Of a DNA stretch of 64,000 bases, positions 12,747 through 25,620 are shown one piece after another; position 1 is the stretch's first letter, and every line of letters starts with the position of its first letter. Source of the stretch: Daphnia carinata (Eukaryota; Arthropoda; Branchiopoda; Diplostraca; Daphniidae); contig NC_081334.1 in assembly GCF_022539665.2 (NCBI RefSeq), forward strand, positions 6,976,424-7,040,423, in the 5' to 3' direction. A program made the position numbers and the translations under genes. The notes under the pieces were generated by a model, which saw only the letters and a program-made list of their open reading frames with translations, did no database searches and had not been told where the DNA came from.

Positions 12747-13895
12747 AGTGTATAGAACGCGTTTGCACTTGCACACACACACACACACACACACACACAA
12801 TATCAAAACCTACCCAACACACGCACACACACACACACACAGAGAAAGAGAGAGAGAGAGACACACTTTTGAAAGAGAGGCAGAGCAGACAACACTGTCA
12901 CGATCGATATAGAAGGAACGGTTGCGGGATTGGCATCATTTCCGGCTGAAGCTCTCACGAAATCCGGAATCTCTTGACTCTTCTCCAATTTTGTGTGTTT
13001 TCTTTCCCTACTTCCACCTCCGCTCCCCTCCCCCTCCCCCCACTTCTTATTTTCTTTTGTATATGGATATACAGTTTCTGACGAAGAGACTTTCGTCTTA
13101 TTGGAGCACTACTTTCTCGGCTACTAACCCCCCCCCCCTTTTCTTATAAATAGGTACACTTTATACCTACAACAATTGCGTATTGATTTCTATCCATCCA
13201 GCAATGGATCATCATCGATCCGTTGACTTCCTTCAACTCTTCCTTTTCCTATTCTGCTCATCATTCGCCACGCGGTTCGTCCATCAACAAACAGCCTCTC
13301 CAGCCCTTCTTTTCTATTTCAAAAATATTTTTTTACCCCCTTGAAAACAAACAACAACGAGCACCGGAAGAGCCTGGCGGTACCGCATTTGTTTTTCTTA
13401 TACTACCCTGGTATGCTCCGGAGTAATAAGAAAGAAAAGAAAAGCAAAGAAAAAAAAAAAAAAAAAACGAAGGACCTCTCAAAAACTTCTTCAACTCTTG
13501 TGTCTGAGCAGTTGGTCCGCATTCTTATCTGTCGTGTCCCACGCCAATATTTGCACACCCTTCCCCCCCCCCCCCAAAAAAAAAAAAAAAAAAAAAAAAA
13601 GAGAAGGAGATGGGACCCCCTGTCGGTGCGTGAGAGACGGATTGGCGGGAGGGGGGAGGGAGGTGTACAACGTCTGATGTGCATTCTGCCATTTGAGGCT
13701 GGCAAGACAAACAAGCAGAGCTCGTCACTCGGCAGGGAAGAGTCGGTCGCGAGATCAATTGATCAAACCAGTGAAAACGCTGGAAACAGGAAAGAGACGA
13801 GACGGGACAAGTGGAGGGCCACAGTCTACATATAGGACTTTTGTACTACTACCACAACTACCACAACTACCACTACTACTACCCGTCCCCCCTTT

Positions 13896-13935
<40 letters not shown>

Positions 13936-14176
13936 GGGGTCTTAGGTCTTTTTCACGAGTCCCACGTCTTGTTGGTTTTATGGAAAATGGTCGACCAGCC
14001 CCGTGTTTTCAACCCTGTTTCCAAGCCCCAAATATCTGTGTACGAACAAAAGTATACACACGCACGTATCGATACCAACTACTCAGTTTGGTACTACCCC
14101 ACAAGCTCTTCCATTCGCACCGGGGGACTGTGAAGCAAAGAAGAAAAAAAAGGGAACTGCGCGTGACATGTTTTCT

Positions 14177-14212
<36 letters not shown>

Positions 14213-14603
14213 CAGAATTCGTTTCAGTGCTGATCTGTCAGCTTGAAATCTCTCATCTTTCTTTTCCCTTGTTTTTGTTTTTTTTTTTTTTCGAGGAGGA
14301 AAACAAGAGAACGGGCGAGAGCTATAACTAATTAAATCAGGGGGCAAAAAGAAGAGCGAAAGGTGTTTGGTTCCTTATTGGCTAAAGCACAGACAGACAT
14401 CCCTTTTTCTTTTCGAAAGAAAAAGAAAAAGAAAAGGGGGAAGGGGCGATGTGGTGGGAAGAAGGCCGGATACAATGTGGAGAAGGCCAGGCACAGGAGA
14501 GAAAGTGATCTCGCACACAGCGGGGTGTTGTCTCCTGTGCGACTCGTCCGTCCAGCACAATCCACACATTCCGGCCCGTTGGTTTCAACAGACTTTTGCT
14601 CGG

Positions 14604-14634
<31 letters not shown>

Positions 14635-17600
14635 CTTGTTCTTTTACTTTGAAAAGACAAAAATAAAAAAAAAAATTTCATCGACGCCGACAGGAAACGG
14701 AACGGAACTAAATGGACGGAAAGATATCGGGAACCGGAACAAATGCAATCTTAATGATCCGTGTTCAGAAAATGCCAACAGAAATGTCTTGATAGTATTT
14801 TTCTCGAAAGCAAAAACAAAAACAAAACAAAAAAAAAAAAAACAAAAAAGAAATGAAAAACTCGTTAAGGATGTACTGGAACACAAGGGCGGAGGGTTTT
14901 TTTTTGATGACCGGTCTCTATGAACGTTTACATATACAAGCCCAGCTCGTTAAAAATGATTTTTTTTTTTTTTTTTCTCTTCAAAAAATTTCACGCGCCC
15001 CTTCCGTTGCCTGCGGCAGTACGTAATGCTAGTTTTTCATTTACGCTGCAATTACAAATGGATGTGTCTTGGTGTTCCAAACGATGGTTTTTGTTTTTTG
15101 TTTTTTTTTCGTCAGAAGTTTTATCTAACAAGATGTAATTCCCAGAGAAGAAGGAAAACAAAAAGAAAAGCTTCCTGGACTCGACTGGACTTTGAAGAGC
15201 AGATCCATCTTGTTTGCCTCCAGCGTACGTTTCGAGTAAGGAGAAAAAAAAAAGGAAAACATGCCTGCTCGTGAACGTTCCTCACCATGTCCACTATTTT
15301 CATAGACTCGTCTCATTTCTTTCTTTTTTTTTTTTTTTTTTTTTCTGTTGAAGACAAACTCTTTTCTAACGAAATCGAAAACGAAGAAATTGATGATGGC
15401 CGTTTGTGATGTTGTCGATCATCCATCACTGATGAATCACGGACGTTTTTTTTTTGTTTTTTTTTTTTTCGAAGTTTTGTTTTCCTTAACATTTGAGGTT
15501 GTAGATGACGAGGGATTTTTTTTTTCTCTCCCCCTCCATCCACATCAGACAGTCACATACCAAAGGAGTTGGATGATGGAACGCTGCTGGTCAGCTATAA
15601 CTACAGGCATTTGAAACAGGACTCTTGTTTTTTTTTGTTTTGTTTTAAACCTACAGAGTAGCAAAGACGCCTCGAAAACGGGGTTGATTGAAGAGACATA
15701 AAATAAAATAAATATTAAAAAAAAAAAAAAAAAAAAAGAGTCGAGTTTTGAAAGATGGGAATTTTGCTTGCCACTACGTGGCCACCAGGATCGCTCAAGG
15801 CACATACCGATAAATGCGTCGCGAAAAACATTTCATTGGTGTCCTTCGGAGTTGACAAACAAAATGTTGCACGTCGCCGGTACGCAACATCTTTTATCAT
15901 TTTCGACGTAACCAACCACTTGGCCAAAGCCAAACGTGAAATGGCAAACAAACGAGTCGGGAACTTTGCGGAAGAAAAAAAAAAAAGAAAAAAAAAAAGA
16001 AAGAAAGAAACATCTCGGCTGGATGTAACACGCAGTGTAGATATCAATCGATAAATATCAAGAGAAAGACAAAAAAAAAAAAAAAAAATGTTTGTCAGCC
16101 CTTCTCATCTTGTGTTTTGGCCCCCGTCTCATAACTTTCCAACGATGGATGGATTGCGCAGATCGGATAAATGAGGCAAACAAAACCCAAATGGTTTTTC
16201 ACGAACACACACAAAAAAAAAAAAAAAAAAAAATAAAAAATAGAAGCGCCGGTCGTAAAAGTGCCAATATTTTTCTATTTATATATAAATATTTTTTTTT
16301 CTTTCTTTTAGCTTTATGTCAGAGGAGAAGAAGAAGAAGAAGAAGAAGAAAAAAAAAAAAAAAATTGAGCCCACCCAACAGAAAGAACAACACGGGGGCC
16401 CCCAAAACGGCCAGATGAAAAGCAGCCAGGGGTGGGAAACGGTTGTCTCACTGGCTCGTTACACACAAGACACACACACACACACACCCAAACGTTTCGA
16501 GAAAGATGATATCTCATCTATGCACAGCATATGCCTTTCGTCCATTTTTTACCTCCCTAACTTCTTCCTTTTTTTTTTTTCTCGGCCGGGACCGTGTGTT
16601 TTGCCGATACAAACAGCAAAGGCGAGAGAGCGAGAGACAGGCAGGAAAACAAAAAACATTGGGCAAATCAATGTCGAAGCGTCACACACACACACACAGA
16701 CACGCGCATACAAGAAGGGCCGGCGGTCGTGACGATCTTTTATCGACGCCGCTGAACGCGCGACGTCTTGATTATAACCGGAAAAGGCAAGACGACGACG
16801 ACGACGACAACATGAAAAACGCGCGGAGATGTACGAGCTATCATAGGAATAAACCCACACAAAGATACGGCTTGTCTGTGTGTCTATGTGTGTGGGGGGG
16901 TTATTTCAATATATTCAATGGCCGTCTCTGTGTCAGCTGCTGCCGTGCCACTGGAGATCGGGTGCAGAGTTAAAAGAAGACAACACAAAAAAAAACAAAA
17001 AAAAAAAAAAGTTGAAAGAAAAAGAGAAAAAAAACAAAACAGAACCAGCTGGACCCGATATATATGCTAATCTAATGGCCTTCCTTGTAAGGCACTAAGT
17101 AAAGTCTATTTCTTTTTTCTTGTTTCTTTTCCTTTTCGTGTTTGTGTCAGTCTTTTCTTTTTTTACAAGGAAAAAACAAAACAAAAACAAAAACAAAATC
17201 TGGGCATTTCTGATTCTGTTTGGCCACGTTATAAGTCAAGGGGTTTGGTCGTCTGATCAGGTGTTACGAGACAGCGATGAAAAGGGTTTTTAAACATGAA
17301 GAAGAAAAAAAAGAGAGAGAGAAACGGTAATGAATCTGTCGATTGATAGGAAGGAGAGAACTAGATTTCCCAGCAGGTTATCAAGGTACAAAACACGCCA
17401 TCGAAAAACTCCTCGTGTTTTCTTCTTCTTCTTCCTCCTCCTCGCTCGGTTGTGTGTTTGTGTCTTGTCCCCATCCATCAATCGCAGGCCTTTCCTTTCA
17501 TTATTACATTGCCTTATTCAAACGGTTTCATTTCGTTGCCTTAATCGCCTATCCGTTTTCCCCAAACGTTGTGTAAATCGGGCTGGAACGATCGTAAAGC

Positions 17601-17871
17601 GATGCGTTTAAAAAGAACAAGTAAATTTTTCTTTAAAAAAAAAAAAAAAAAAAAAACTTTTGGGAGAACAAGAAAATAAAAATAGAAAAAAAAAAAAGAA
17701 GATGCGAACCGATCGGAATCTTCTCTCTTTTTTTTTTTTTTTATCTCCGCTTTTCTTCTCTCGTGCCCAGATGTTTCTCTCCTCTTTAATGTCCGGCAAT
17801 AAAACGAAATAAAAATAAAATAGTCGAAGGGAGCGAGACGTCATCGACGTACGGCAAAAAGAGGAAAACAA

Positions 17872-17902
<31 letters not shown>

Positions 17903-18549
17903 GAATAAACTGATCTTCATCGTTATAAAATAAAAAGAAAAAAAGGGGGCCAAATGCTATGTGCCTTTTGTCAACCGAGACACAGCCGAAAATAAAAGAA
18001 AAGAAAAGAAAAAGAAAAAGAAATATCAACAGCAGCTGTTTGACAACGACATCAAATCAGGAATCTGAACGTCGGGAGTGATCCGTCCATCCCGTAAAAA
18101 GGAAAAAAAAAGAAGAAGAAGAAGAACGGCACGTATCAATGAAAAAAAAAACCCAATCTCCCCTTTTGATATCTTGTATCCTTTTTACCTTGTACTTTTG
18201 GCAGGGAATCCGTCCGCTTTGACACTGTCCAAAATGTGAGAAATCCCAGATTGTTCAATATAACGTCAACGATCAACATGGAACAACACACAACCTTTTC
18301 AAAAATGATTGAAAGAAAACAAAAATGTTTCTTAAAAAAAAAAAAAAAAAAAAAAAGGAGACTGAGACACACTAACGAGTTTGGCTCGTTCAAAAAAACA
18401 AACAAAAAACACACGTCCGTCCTGTTCGGCGTACGGCAATCGACTGAATGTTGTGAGAAACCCCACGACCGGATTCTTTTTTCTTCTTCACCCACCCTTC
18501 AACTACAAGAGCCGTGGTTTGGTGTGTTCCAGCGCAGCAGCACTTTCGG

Positions 18550-18581
<32 letters not shown>

Positions 18582-20626
18582 GCCCTGCGGGGTAAAAGGG
18601 CGGATACACGGCCAGCGAAAGAAGACTCCAAAGTACCCCGCAAACCCACAATATCCTTTTTGGAACGTACGTGCGTACAGAGACACAGAACATTTGACCG
18701 CAGAAATACAACTCATATAGACGACGTAGACGACGACGACGACGACAATGCTATTACTCCATGGCAGTTAAGACTGTAAAACCATATTACATTCTCTTTT
18801 TCTTTTCTTTTTTCTGTGAAAAAAGACCGACTTGGCTATTTTCTTTTATCCCCATTTCAAACAAAAAAATAAAATAAAATAAAATAAAATAAAATATTAT
18901 CAAGATGGAAGGGCAGTAAGAAAAAGGAGTTTTGCGCGGCGGGGAGATTGGATTGGAAGAACGGCCTGGTAGAACAAGGAGGAGGCCTACTCCCGTAGAG
19001 CAACACACACAAATGTTCCATTGCGAGAGGAGGGAAGGCAGAAAGGATGAAGAGCGTAATCCTTGCGATGGCTCCTGGGTTCCACGACGAAGAATAGAGC
19101 GGGGGGAGGGGGGGGGGGGTCATCGACAAAGAGGGGACAACGACGACGACGGAGTCTTAAGTTTTTTACAGAAAGACAAGAGACACACACACACGCATTG
19201 AATGGGCTATGTTGTAGTATTTTTTCTTTTTTCCTTTTCGTCGTTGGATATGGATAGCACTACGAGAAAGAGACTCTCTTTCTAGTAGTGTTGAAAGACA
19301 CTCGTTTTTGTGTTATGTCACGGACCGGCAGTTTTCTATGAAACAAACTCTAAATCCCCCCCCCCCCTACCCCATTTCCACCTTCTTCTTCTTCTTCCTC
19401 AAAAAATTTATTTATTTTTTTTTTTTTTTTTGCTTGTTATCTTCTTTTATTCTTTTAAAACTTTAACGGATATTAGTCCGTGAGCTTCTTCCTAGACACA
19501 ATGACACAAGATCTTTACGGCTCCGAACAAGTTTTTTTTTTTTTTTCTCCTTCCAAACTCACAAAATTTCCCACCACAAGGAAGAATGAAAAAGCGGAAG
19601 AAGAAAAAAGAAGAAAAGGGGAACTGAACATTGATGGACCAGCTACAATAACAACAACACCTGCGTGCGCTTTACGTACACACACATTGGTCCCATTCCC
19701 GGCCATTATCCCACACAGCATCTTCCCGCTATTTTTCCCTTTTTAAAATATATATATATATATATATATACATAAAAAAGAAACGTACAAGTACAATGCA
19801 ATACAATGATGTGGAATGTTAAGTGGAAAATACTTTGCTCCGGTGAGCTGCTGGTGATAGCTGAGGAATGCTCTTTCCTTCCTTCTCCTTCCCCCCCCCC
19901 CCCCCATTTTTTTTTTTTACTCTGTTCCCCCCCCCCCTTCCCACTCTAACACGTCAGGTTTTATTATTTCTTTTCGCTTCTTCTCGCGTTCTCATCATCT
20001 ACCCTGATTTGCCCAGGTGCTATTCTGAATCTCTGAACGTGAATTCATTTTTTTTTTCTTTTCAACAAAAAGAATGGGGGGGGGGAAGAGTTAAAAAAAA
20101 AAAAAAAAAAAATTCAAGTAGGTGGTGGTATGAAGCACTTCACAGGGGTAAAAAAAAAAAAGGAAGTCCATTAATGAAACATTTTTTTTCCCTTGAAAAA
20201 CATACTTTCTAGAGACCACCAAAGTTCCTCCCTTCCCATTTCGTCTACAATTGAAACAGACTCAGCCAACAAAGTAGTTCATCATAAAAAAAAAAAGGAA
20301 GGAGAAGAAGACGGACAGGCAGACGGGCATGTCTCTATTTTTATAAGGGATTACCCCGTTCAATGACTGCCCAATAAGCCAAGAATGTGCGAACGGAGCA
20401 TGCGAGCACCAATTCACACCATCTAACTGATTCAAAAACATAAAGAAATCGAAAATCAAATTGAAATCGGCCATCATGTGATGGCGACGTGACTGTCCCT
20501 CTTTTGATGATCCCAATCCCAAATTTTAAACAAGAGGAGGGGACATTATGGACGGAAGTGATATGCGCTAACGTCCAGCCCGGATGGGGGAGGACGTTAA
20601 CAGCACATACAAAGGCATCAAGCTCT

Positions 20627-20668
<42 letters not shown>

Positions 20669-20826
20669 CAAAAATTATTTTCTATTGTCGTCGAATCTCG
20701 TCTCGTTCCCAACAACTAAATTGAACTTTTCGTGGCGGACCTGTTTCGTATCGATATTATACAATGCCCAGCCGTACATGCTGGATGCTGTCCACTATAC
20801 CAGGCAGACAGATGATGGGATAGAGC

Positions 20827-20860
<34 letters not shown>

Positions 20861-23800
20861 AGAGGGGGGAGAGGAGGGAGAGACGGCATGCCACTCTGTC
20901 GAGATTATAATTGGGGGCCGGTATGTGTCGACTGTAGAGTCAACGAGTGAGTGCTCGAGTCGTTTGTGGCCGAGAGATGAAGAGATGTGGCAAAAAGGCA
21001 GGCGCACAACATCATTCCATCCTGTCCAGATAGAGAGAAACGCGCACAACAATAATAAAAAAAAAAAAAAAAACTCTATATAGGACATCGGACTGCGTAC
21101 GTTACGACCAGATACTAGTTGTACATGATTCCATGGTTTAGTTCTCCAAGAGGAGAAATGAAAATGGAAAAAGAAAGAAAGAAAGAAAGAAAAGGAAGAG
21201 GCCTGTCTGGCTAATGTCATCAGGCGGCTGGCCACAACGGCGGCCAATGCTCTTTCTCTATGTGTATAGCAAGATCTTCATCTCTCTCTCTTTCAAGTGG
21301 ATACAGACGCAGTTGAGGTCATCCCGCCGGTTCCACACAATAAGCGACATTGAAACAGTCCAAAAGTACTCTTCTTTTTTCTTTTTTTTTTTCTTCTTTC
21401 TCCAGTGGGGAGTTTATCAAAAAGAATTTGAATGAATCAAGTTGAAAAAGTATTTCTTTTTCTTTTTTTTTTTCCTGGTTGGAATGAAAAATAAGGCTGG
21501 CCATGCCCATCAAGGAATGGGGCTGAATAGTAATGCCCTACTACGCACAAATACAGAGAAATGAGAGGGCGCGGTGGTTGAAACACCATTCGCTACAACG
21601 GCCGACGTTCATTTTTTCTCTCTCTCTCTCTCTCTCTCTCTTTGGTGTCGAATTTCCATCAGTTTAACCCAAAATGTGATGGAGGAATAAAAAGAGATTT
21701 TTTTTTTTTTTATCCTATGCCTTACACACATCACGTCTGCATTTTAAAAAAGAGAGAGAGAGAGAGAGAGAGAGCGAGGGGTGCTGGAACAGGGAGGAAG
21801 AAGAGCGCGGGAAAATCAAAAGTGAGTGAAAGCCGTTCGGTCCGGTTAGCACATCACCGCATCAGTGAATTGGGCTACAAAAAAGAAAAGAAGAACAAAA
21901 AAAAAAAAAAAAATCCTACCATGAAGGTACTTGTATGTCTAACACGTTTCACATCAACGGGCTCTACGAATGCGCATTACTCGTACGCGTTTAGTTTTTT
22001 TTTTTTTTTTTTTAAATAAAAAGGGCGCATTGCATGGATGACGTCCAGATTGGCAGTTGAATGGTCCAGGGGACAGTCTTTCGAAACTGACGTCTACATC
22101 ACCCTCTCTGTTCAACTCGCTTTTTTTTTTCTCTCAAAAGAGGGTGAGGGAGATATTTACGTATTTGATTTTTATTTATTTATTGTCAGTCAAAAAAAAA
22201 AAAAAAAAAAAGAAAAAGAAAAAGAGTGAGGAACGAATGAGGGCATATAAATATACACAACCGACAAGGTCGCTAAAGGATTAGATGGACGCGGCTTGTG
22301 TGCAGCAAGACACACAGGAGAGTCGAAGAGAGAGGACCTTGGTTGGGGCTTTTTTTTTTTTTGTTTTCCTTCTTCTTCTTGTTTTTGTCTTGCCTTTTTT
22401 TTTTTTTTTTTTTTTAACCCTACATTTTTTTTTTTTTGAAAGGGGAAAAATATGGAACTTAAACGGTTAAACTCCCCTGCAAATGGCGCGGTCTGGTGCG
22501 CTTTACGTTTTTTTTTTTTTGTTTTTGAAAAAAAAAAAAACCCTAGTAACGAAGTAATTGGAGAGCTGGTAAAAAAACCACCTATTTTTTTGTCTTGTTT
22601 TTTTTCTCTCTCCCGAATAAGGTACCGTTTCTCCGACTCCCCCCCCCCCCTTCACGTACCACAATGAGAAAAAGGGTGGGTTTTACTACAAATACGGTAA
22701 ATTGATCGGCTTCTCCAACAAACGTACGACCCTTTAACGAGCTTTACGATTTCGAACCCCCAAAACGAAACAAAACAAATACCCTTCAAATCTGATATCG
22801 TAAAGTTAAAAAAACAAAAACAAAAAAAAAACAAGCCAACCAACCTACTACACTAGTCAAAGGTCTCCCTTCACGCACTGTTCAAAAGCCAAAAATAAAA
22901 CGCAAACTAAATAAAAATCGATCAGCACACCAGAAAGATGGAACGTGAAGAGGCCTCAGAGTGCTGGAGCAAAAGACGCACCCTGCCGCGTCTGCGATTA
23001 CAAAGTCAAAGACGACTTTTGTGAGACGACTTCATCATCACTGCTGGCTCCCCCCCCCCCCCACCTTTCCCTCAAACATTTCTATAAATCTCATCCCCCC
23101 CCCCCACACACACACACACGGTATAATTGTGTACATATGTAAGGTGCATTTTCTTCTTCTTCTTCTATATGTGTATAGTGTTTACAAATCATTTTTTATT
23201 CTCGTGTTTGGGTGTACCGTCTGCCTTCAAGAAGAGCGACCCATAAAGGCCGGTGGTGGGTCTGCTCTGCATGGGGTTAGCGCGTCTCGACGTCATCATC
23301 ATGTGTGTGTGTGTGTGTATGTAGAAAAGAAGAAAAAAAGGAACAGAGGGGGGAATAAAAAGAAATGCAGCCACTATACGAACTTGGGGATATCGTTCCC
23401 GACACACGTTCATGAAAGATTCAGACATGAGCCGAGCAAAAGATGCCATGCTAAAGCAAACTCTCTTGACAGTTGGGGTATAGAAAAGGCATCCGAGAAT
23501 CTTTCCCCCCCCCTCCTCCTCTCGATTCAGGAAAAAAAAAAAAAAAAATAAATAAATATGTTGTAAGGAATTCAAATCCAATTTTCCAATGTCCACCAAA
23601 CTTGAAAGTTCAAGTCGAAAAAAAAAAAAAAAAAAAAAAATTCCGAAGAAAACGCCGTGAGTTGAAAAACATTTTTTTTAAGACGAGAAAATGAGTTTTT
23701 GTTTCATTTAAAAATATCAACAAAAGAATGTCACATAGCCGAGTGTCCCTCCCCCCCCCCCCCCCCCCCGTGTTCCGTTCCGGTTTGTCTCTCACACACA

Positions 23801-24201
23801 TTTAAAAAGAAAAGGTGACGAAAATGAAATAAAATAAAATAAAATAAAAAAAAAATAAAAAAAACTACTAGTGACGAACGTCGCATCCACCGTAACATAC
23901 ACACACATACAACAAATGTCAGAATGCTTAAAAAAAAAAAAAAAAGAAAGAGATACATACGGCCCTATGTTTTGTTAAACCTCCTTTCAATCTCTTTTTT
24001 TTTTTTCTTTCTTCATACATCGATGAAGAGGGGATTCCCTTTTGTGTTTTCTGGCGGATCAAACACGATTGATCCCACGGATCTTATACATGTGAATGTG
24101 ATGTTTGTGTTAGGAAGCTAGACGGCTCCTTTTCAATGGTCAGGAAAAAAAAAAAAAAAAAAAGAAATTGCAAAATCCACATCAAATGAAAAGGGACTGC
24201 C

Positions 24202-24238
<37 letters not shown>

Positions 24239-24508
24239 ATGTCCTTTTCATATCGGAATCGAAATGAATGAGACGGGGAAGGGTGGGACGCTATTCATCG
24301 GCAGGGGGGTGAGTATAGAGACAAGTCTAATCCCGAGATCAAAAGCCCCTTCTCTGATTACACACTCACATTTGAGTATCGCAGACCGACAGACAATGCA
24401 AGAAGAATGGCAACTTATCATTCTTTTTGCACGCGCCACGCCCCTCGTCACGAAGCACTTCTGCCTCTTGATGAAGACGTGAAGACAAAAGCGAAAACGA
24501 AAATCGAT

Positions 24509-24543
<35 letters not shown>

Positions 24544-25202
24544 GCATCAACAAAAACTACTCGACGTATGAGAAAGAAAAAAAAAAGGCCTCGTTCAACA
24601 ACATGAAAGGAAAAAAAAAAAAAAAAGGGCGTCGGCTGTAGTCTTTTGTTTTTATTCGACACCATGCACACAAAAAAAAAAAAAAAAAAAAAAAAAACGA
24701 CCCTTGCTGGCCAGAGGGACATTGTCGCTAAATCCCACGTAAAACTAGGGATGGAACGTGTCCTTATATAACACGAGGCACAGGAAAATAAGAAAAGAAT
24801 CTTTTTTCGAGTCGGTGGGAAAATCAACGTCAAAGGGGATCATGAAAGACCTCAAAAGCTGCTAGACGAAAGCTCCTTCAAATGTGGGAGCTCTTCATCA
24901 CCAGTCTTCCTTTTCATATTAAAAAACAAAACAAAACAAAACAAACAAAACAAAAGCTTGCGGGGGTTAAAAAAAAAAAAAAAAAAGATGATGAGAGGCA
25001 CAACTGGCCGTCGCTAGATATGGCCGACATTAAATGCGAGGCCACAACTCGTTTCTTCAGACTTTTAGCTGTCAACTAAATTTTCAAAAAACCCACCCAC
25101 CCATCCCACCCATCCCCCCCACCCCCAGAAAAAAAAAATTGCCGTTGCCCGAGTCAGTCGTGTGCCCTTAAACCTTGTTAACAGCCAGGCCAAATCATAA
25201 TA

Positions 25203-25237
<35 letters not shown>

Positions 25238-25546
25238 AGAATAAACGAGAGAGAGAGTCTATGATGTCGTTGTAGGAGAAAACGGGCCAGACCGCCCAGC
25301 AAAAGTTGTTGCGAATAACCCAGTCACACATGCATAATGCGTCTCTCATTATCCAACTTTTTGACGATAGCCCTCGCAATCGATAAGAAACGCGCGCGTG
25401 TTATTCCACACAAACCGACAATGCTCGCCTGGTTTTAACGTCCATCGAATCGCTTTTGAAAGCCAAATCATTTTCTACTTGTTAGCGCACCGACTGTGCG
25501 CGCCGCTTAATTATTCACAGAGCGGCGTCTCTTTTGCACGTAGAGC

Positions 25547-25582
<36 letters not shown>

Positions 25583-25583
25583 G

Positions 25584-25620
<37 letters not shown>

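Noticed and set aside
12696-12866. Regularly spaced repeats as a CRISPR-like array
   Set aside because: They are dinucleotide microsatellites without unique spacers of constant length, in an animal genome.
22740-22775. tRNA B-box-like GGTTCGAA on the minus strand
   Set aside because: No A box or cloverleaf around it. Other GTTCGAA words (for example 39751 and 41585) also lack a tRNA context, and the one near 2365 is in exon 7.
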